This document shows, one piece after another, positions 59,754-64,000 of a DNA stretch of 64,000 bases. The stretch is taken from positions 1 to 64,000 of the forward strand of contig JAEPMY010000004.1 in assembly GCA_017643685.1 (NCBI GenBank). Reading direction: 5' to 3'. The notes under the pieces were generated by a model that saw only the letters and a list, made by a program, of their open reading frames with translations, made no database searches and had not been told where the DNA came from. Every line of letters starts with the position of its first letter. The stretch's first letter is position 1. The translations under genes and the position numbers were made by a program. This stretch comes from Sneathiella sp. Lineage in GTDB: Bacteria > Pseudomonadota > Alphaproteobacteria > Sneathiellales > Sneathiellaceae.

Positions 59754-60993
59754 GATCCCTAATGATTGCTTCGCCGCGCCAGAGGAAATGATTACAACGG
59801 AAGAGGCTATCGCCCAGATAAAACATTCCCTGTGTCCCGTTACAGAGATAGAAACTATTTCTCTTGATACTGCCGTTGGACGTATTCTAGCAAAAGACAT
59901 CAAAGCTCCCTGCTCTCTCCCCCCATTTAACAATAGCGCAGTCGACGGTTATGCATTCAAACTAACTGGCGACCATCAACCGTTACAATTAATCGGTAGA
60001 AGCGCCGCAGGTTCACCTTTCGGCAAACCTATTGAAGAGGGAGAATGCGTCAAAATCTTTACGGGTGCCATTATTCCAGACGGCGCAGATACTGTCGCCA
60101 TGCTTGAAGACTGCAAACTCGATGGGGAACTCGTCTCCCCGCCCCCTAATTTGCAAATAAACTCCAACATCCGAAAAGCTGGTGAAGACATTAATGAAGG
60201 GGAGACCGTCTTAAAATCGGGCACCCGTCTTCGTCCAATGGAGATCGCCCGCCTTGCAAGTCTCGGATATGCGACGGTAGCTGTCTTTCAAAAACTGAAA
60301 GTAGGTATTCTTTCCACCGGCGATGAGCTGACTGAACCTGGTAAACGTCTTGCAATTGGACAGATATACGATAGCAATAGATATCTCTTAAAGACTCTAT
60401 TCAAAAAACTCGGCGCTGAGGTCATCGATTTTGGTATCATTAAAGACAATCCAAAATCACTCCAACAAACGCTAAGCACAGCCGCTAAAAACTGCCACAT
60501 GATCATCTCATCAGGCGGCATTTCAACTGGCGATGAAGATCACGTCAAACAGTCCGTTCAAAAACTAGGTAAACTCGATTTCTGGCGTATCGCGATCAAG
60601 CCAGGCCGGCCTCTAGCGCTTGGAACAATTGATGATTCTGTCTTTTTAGGCCTTCCCGGCAACCCGGTCGCTGCACTGGTTTGTACGGTGAACTTTGGCT
60701 TCGCTATTGCCAATCGCCTCATGAGGGGTGATGCTGGGCGGCCTGTCCCAGGCGTGACCCTACCTGCGGCTTTTGAAATGGAGAAAAAAGCAGGTCGAAG
60801 AGAATGGTTGCGAGGGCGCTATATTACCACCCAGGACGGCATAACTGGCGTCAAAGCGTATCACTCTACGGGCTCTAGTTTGATTTCATCCCTCACTTGG
60901 GCCAACGGACTTATTGAAATCCCTGAAGAGATAACCGAAATTAAAGAAGGTATGCAGGTCCGCTTTATTCCATTTGGAGAGTTATTCGAATGA
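59746..60993 (+). CDS. moeA: molybdopterin molybdotransferase
   Basis: PPFNNSAVDGYAFK; STGDEL; GLPGNPVAALVC. Confidence 0.95.
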   Translation: MGKIPNDCFAAPEEMITTEEAIAQIKHSLCPVTEIETISLDTAVGRILAKDIKAPCSLPPFNNSAVDGYAFKLTGDHQPLQLIGRSAAGSPFGKPIEEGECVKIFTGAIIPDGADTVAMLEDCKLDGELVSPPPNLQINSNIRKAGEDINEGETVLKSGTRLRPMEIARLASLGYATVAVFQKLKVGILSTGDELTEPGKRLAIGQIYDSNRYLLKTLFKKLGAEVIDFGIIKDNPKSLQQTLSTAAKNCHMIISSGGISTGDEDHVKQSVQKLGKLDFWRIAIKPGRPLALGTIDDSVFLGLPGNPVAALVCTVNFGFAIANRLMRGDAGRPVPGVTLPAAFEMEKKAGRREWLRGRYITTQDGITGVKAYHSTGSSLISSLTWANGLIEIPEEITEIKEGMQVRFIPFGELFE

Positions 60994-61241
60994 AAATCCT
61001 ATATTTTGCATGGCTTAGAAGTGCCATTGGAATGCCAGAGGAAACGATTAATCTCCCAGAGGGGGTGAGAAGCTTACATCAATTGATCGAATGGCAAAAA
61101 GGTCGCGGGCCAGCTTTTGAGAAAGCTTTTGCAGATATGGACACAATTCGTATCGCGGTAAATCAGGAATATATAACTGATGACATTACCTTAACTGGCA
61201 ACGAAGAGATTGCGTTTTTCCCGCCAGTAACTGGAGGATGA
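60990..61241 (+). CDS. moaD: molybdopterin synthase sulfur carrier subunit
   Basis: 83 aa ending in PPVTGG (C-terminal GG). Confidence 0.93.
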   Translation: MKILYFAWLRSAIGMPEETINLPEGVRSLHQLIEWQKGRGPAFEKAFADMDTIRIAVNQEYITDDITLTGNEEIAFFPPVTGG

Positions 61242-61242
61242 G

Positions 61243-61701
61243 ATGATTACAGTCCAGCGCGAGGTTTTTGATACGGGTGCAGAAATCCGAAAAATGACCG
61301 CGGATCGCACTGATATAGGCGCTGTCGTCAGCTTCACCGGCCTTGTGCGAGACTTCAATGAAGGCAAAGGGGTACAAGCCCTTACCCTTGAGCATTATCC
61401 CGGCATGACAGAAAAGCAGCTCGCAAAAATTGAAGAAGAAGCTAATAGGCGCTGGAGGCTACAAGGCAGCCTGATTATTCACAGATACGGTCGCATGGAA
61501 GTAAGCGAGCCGATCGTTCTTGTTGTAACCGCCTCGGCGCACAGGGGGGATGCCTTTGCGGCTGCCGAATTTCTAATGGATTGGCTCAAAACCCAAGCTC
61601 CTTTCTGGAAACTGGAAGAAGATCCGGACGGCAGTACAGACTGGGTTTCAGAGCGCCAAAGCGATCTGGAAGCTGCTAATAAATGGCAGCAATCAGACTA
61701 G
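61243..61701 (+). CDS. moaE: molybdopterin synthase catalytic subunit
   Basis: GAVVSFTGLVRDFNEGKGVQALTLEHYPGMTEKQL; HRYGRMEVSEPIVLVVTASAHRGDAF. Confidence 0.95.
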   Translation: MITVQREVFDTGAEIRKMTADRTDIGAVVSFTGLVRDFNEGKGVQALTLEHYPGMTEKQLAKIEEEANRRWRLQGSLIIHRYGRMEVSEPIVLVVTASAHRGDAFAAAEFLMDWLKTQAPFWKLEEDPDGSTDWVSERQSDLEAANKWQQSD

Positions 61702-61704
61702 GCC

Positions 61705-63048
61705 TTAGTTGCGGCTTTGCCGTTTAACGATCCACTCCGCGGCTTGGCGATTTGCCTCAGCAATTTGCGCCGCAGTCATGCTTTTCTGCAAGATCGGATT
61801 CATTCCTTTTGCACCAACTTTACCACGGGCGGCCGAAATCAGTGACCATTTCAGCGCTGAAATTTCTATTCGTGCCTTTGCAATTTCCGCTTTCGCGGCC
61901 ACTGTATCAAGCGGCACAGATTTTGATGCTGCCAAAATCTCCTTAACCACGTCAGCGTCCATTCCATTTGAAATAAGCGGTGTGCGATTGGTAGGCATCG
62001 CGGTTTGAGATTGCGGCGCTGATGCAACGGCTTTCCCGGCACTTGCATTCTCAGCCGCCGCCGCTGTTTTAGGCTCAGCTTTTGCTGTCACTTGAGGTTG
62101 AGACGGCTGAACTGCTGGTTGCTGCACTTGTTGTTGTGGAGTTACGGGCTTTGCTACTTGCACTTCCGGGGTCGCCGCCGCCTTGGGCTGAGCCGTCGGC
62201 GTTACAGACGGTGTAGCAACAGATGGGGTCGGCGTTGCTGTCGCCGTAGTTGCTGCTGTAGTAGTACTGGTAACAGGTGCCAATGTCGTCGACGCAACCG
62301 AAGGCGCCGATTGAGAGCCACCGCCTTGTTGTTTTGCCTTAAGTTGCTGAAGGCGCAATTTTGCCGCTGCTAGTTTCAACTGGCGCTCACGCTCCGCCTG
62401 CTCATTCGCGAGCCGCTCATCTTCTGCCCTTGCCGCAGCATCCGCCGCTGCTTGACGTTTAGCCGCTTCAGCTTCGCGCTGTGCTGCTAGGATGGCGGCT
62501 TGACGGCTTTGCTCTTTAGCCTGCTCAGCGCGTTGTGCCGCGGCATCTCGCTGCGCCAATAGGGCTCTCTGTTGCTGCGCTCTGGCCTTAGCGGCGTCTT
62601 CTTCAGCTTTTTTACGAGCTGCAATCTGGGCTTCACGCTGCTTTACAAGCTGCTGATACTGTTCATCTGCAAGGCCAATATTTTTGCGATACCAACGGCC
62701 ATAAAGCTCAATTGCTTCCTGATTACCTTCTTCGACCTGTGTGTCGGTCATCAATGGGGTAATGCGGGTTAGAGCTTGCTGCGCAGTTGCAACACCTTGA
62801 GCCGCAGCAAGGCGATACCAAGCATAAGCGGAAACCATATTAATCTGCACGCCCGGAGCCCCTTTTTCATAGAGAACACCGAGATTATACTGTGCATCCA
62901 AATTTCCTTTTGCGCCCTCTTCCTGCCAAATGGAAATAGCTGTTTCAAAATCTTTATTCTGGTAGGCCTGAAGTCCTTTATCAAAACTTGCATAAGCCGC
63001 ATTGCCTGCCAGCAGACATGCCCCCAAAATCAACCCGAAACGCTTCAT
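61705..63048 (-). CDS. secreted Sel1/TPR repeat protein with coiled-coil and low-complexity Ala/Gln/Thr region
   Basis: MKRFGLILGACLLAGNAAYASFDKGLQAYQNKDFETAISIWQEEGAKGNLDAQYNLGVLYEKG; start trimmed. Confidence 0.8.
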   Translation of the reverse strand: MKRFGLILGACLLAGNAAYASFDKGLQAYQNKDFETAISIWQEEGAKGNLDAQYNLGVLYEKGAPGVQINMVSAYAWYRLAAAQGVATAQQALTRITPLMTDTQVEEGNQEAIELYGRWYRKNIGLADEQYQQLVKQREAQIAARKKAEEDAAKARAQQQRALLAQRDAAAQRAEQAKEQSRQAAILAAQREAEAAKRQAAADAAARAEDERLANEQAERERQLKLAAAKLRLQQLKAKQQGGGSQSAPSVASTTLAPVTSTTTAATTATATPTPSVATPSVTPTAQPKAAATPEVQVAKPVTPQQQVQQPAVQPSQPQVTAKAEPKTAAAAENASAGKAVASAPQSQTAMPTNRTPLISNGMDADVVKEILAASKSVPLDTVAAKAEIAKARIEISALKWSLISAARGKVGAKGMNPILQKSMTAAQIAEANRQAAEWIVKRQSRN

Positions 63049-63164
63049 CTTATCCCGCCGTTTTCCATAACTGCCTGAAAACCAGTCAGTACTTATTAGC
63101 TTGTCCAATGCCATCATCAATAGCGACTTTGAATGGTATGATAAAGGAAAAATAAGGCATAAAT

Positions 63165-63201
63165 GAAGACAGCCGCTTCACACAAGACGAAGCGGCTGAC
63201 A
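63165..63201 (-). terminator. stem-loop downstream of ilvE
   Basis: CAGCCGCTTC ... GAAGCGGCTG 10-bp stem. Confidence 0.5.
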
Positions 63202-63227
63202 AAATTTCAATATTCTAGTCCGAATTA

Positions 63228-64000
63228 TCAGGCAGCAGCCTTAGGGCGAACAGCCATATCGTAATCCGCAATCAAAGCTTTGCAGACCTCACCCGGTGTG
63301 AAACGATAGTTATCAATGGACTGAACGGGTGTCACCTCTGCCGCTGTTCCGGTCAGAAAACACTCGTCAAATTCCGCCAATTCTTCCGGCAGAATTGCCC
63401 GCTCAACAACTTCGAAACCACGAGCCCGCGCCAAATCAATAACTGTGCGACGCGTGATACCGTCCAAGAAGCAGTCAGGTGTCGGTGTATAAAGGGTTGT
63501 TCCTCGCGTGAAGAAAATGTTTGCACCTGTCGCTTCAGCAACCCGGCCACGATAATCCAACATCACCGCATCATCAAAGCCATCAGCTTCCGCCGCATGC
63601 TTGCTTAGCGTACAAATCATGTAGAGACCAGCCGCTTTAGATTCTGTCGGAATTGTCTCAGGTGATGGACGGCGCCATTTAGACAACTGAAGACGAATGC
63701 CTTTCATACGAGCTTCAGGTTCAAAATAACTCGGCCACACCCAACCAGCTACAGCAACATTGATTTTGTTTTGCTGAGCAGACACACCCATCATCTCACT
63801 ACCACGCCACGCAACGGGACGTAGATATCCATCAACGATCTGGTTTGCATTAACGGTTTCAACGCAGGCACGATTAATTTCTTCAACGCTCATACCAAGA
63901 TCAAATCCCAAGATCTTTCCGGATTTAATCAGGCGCTCACTATGCTCTGTCAGCTTGAAAATTTCGCCACCATAGACACGCACACCTTCAAACACGCTGC
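63228..64000 (-). CDS. ilvE: branched-chain amino acid aminotransferase (5' end cut by window edge)
   Basis: GSVFEGVRVYGGEIFKLTEHSERLIKSGKILGF; class IV aminotransferase; frame continues off the right edge. Confidence 0.9.
   Translation of the reverse strand, partial: SVFEGVRVYGGEIFKLTEHSERLIKSGKILGFDLGMSVEEINRACVETVNANQIVDGYLRPVAWRGSEMMGVSAQQNKINVAVAGWVWPSYFEPEARMKGIRLQLSKWRRPSPETIPTESKAAGLYMICTLSKHAAEADGFDDAVMLDYRGRVAEATGANIFFTRGTTLYTPTPDCFLDGITRRTVIDLARARGFEVVERAILPEELAEFDECFLTGTAAEVTPVQSIDNYRFTPGEVCKALIADYDMAVRPKAAA

Overview
64 kb of alphaproteobacterial chromosome with mostly core gene content: rml genes (left edge), ettA, an iorAB fusion, a liv ABC transporter, rpoD, dnaG, carAB, greA, prpE, trcR, metY, trxB, uvrB, uvrC, molybdopterin genes and ilvE (right edge). 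There is one tRNA (CAU anticodon). I saw no CRISPR array, IS element, prophage or rRNA. The most interesting locus is the 44.9-45.66 kb 'intergenic' gap between an LsrB/VtlR-type LysR gene (next to trxB) and a convergent msrP. It encodes three tandem small RNAs on the + strand. Each has a series of hairpins whose stems differ in sequence while the loops present C-rich anti-Shine-Dalgarno motifs (CCUCCC/CUCCC). Each ends with a single-stranded (C)CUCCCUGUU tract and an intrinsic terminator. Each is preceded by an ATGC-N7-GCAT (T-N11-A, LysR-type) dyad whose centre lies 52-53 nt from a candidate -10 box. Synteny (trxB-lsrB-sRNA) and motifs point to an expanded AbcR/ar15-like system. A fourth, dispersed copy lies upstream of metY at about 36.66 kb, and a related structured 3'UTR follows a DUF1127 gene. 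Several RBSs in the window are exact complements (GGGAGG), including livK, whose rhizobial homologue is a known AbcR1 target. Other observations: a degenerate, truncated EF-G-like pseudo-GTPase, an orphan msrP, a DnaA-box-bearing AT-rich gap upstream of uvrC, and an alpha/beta hydrolase ORF that runs antisense into a tRNA gene. Everything here is from reading the sequence by eye; no searches or folding programs were run.
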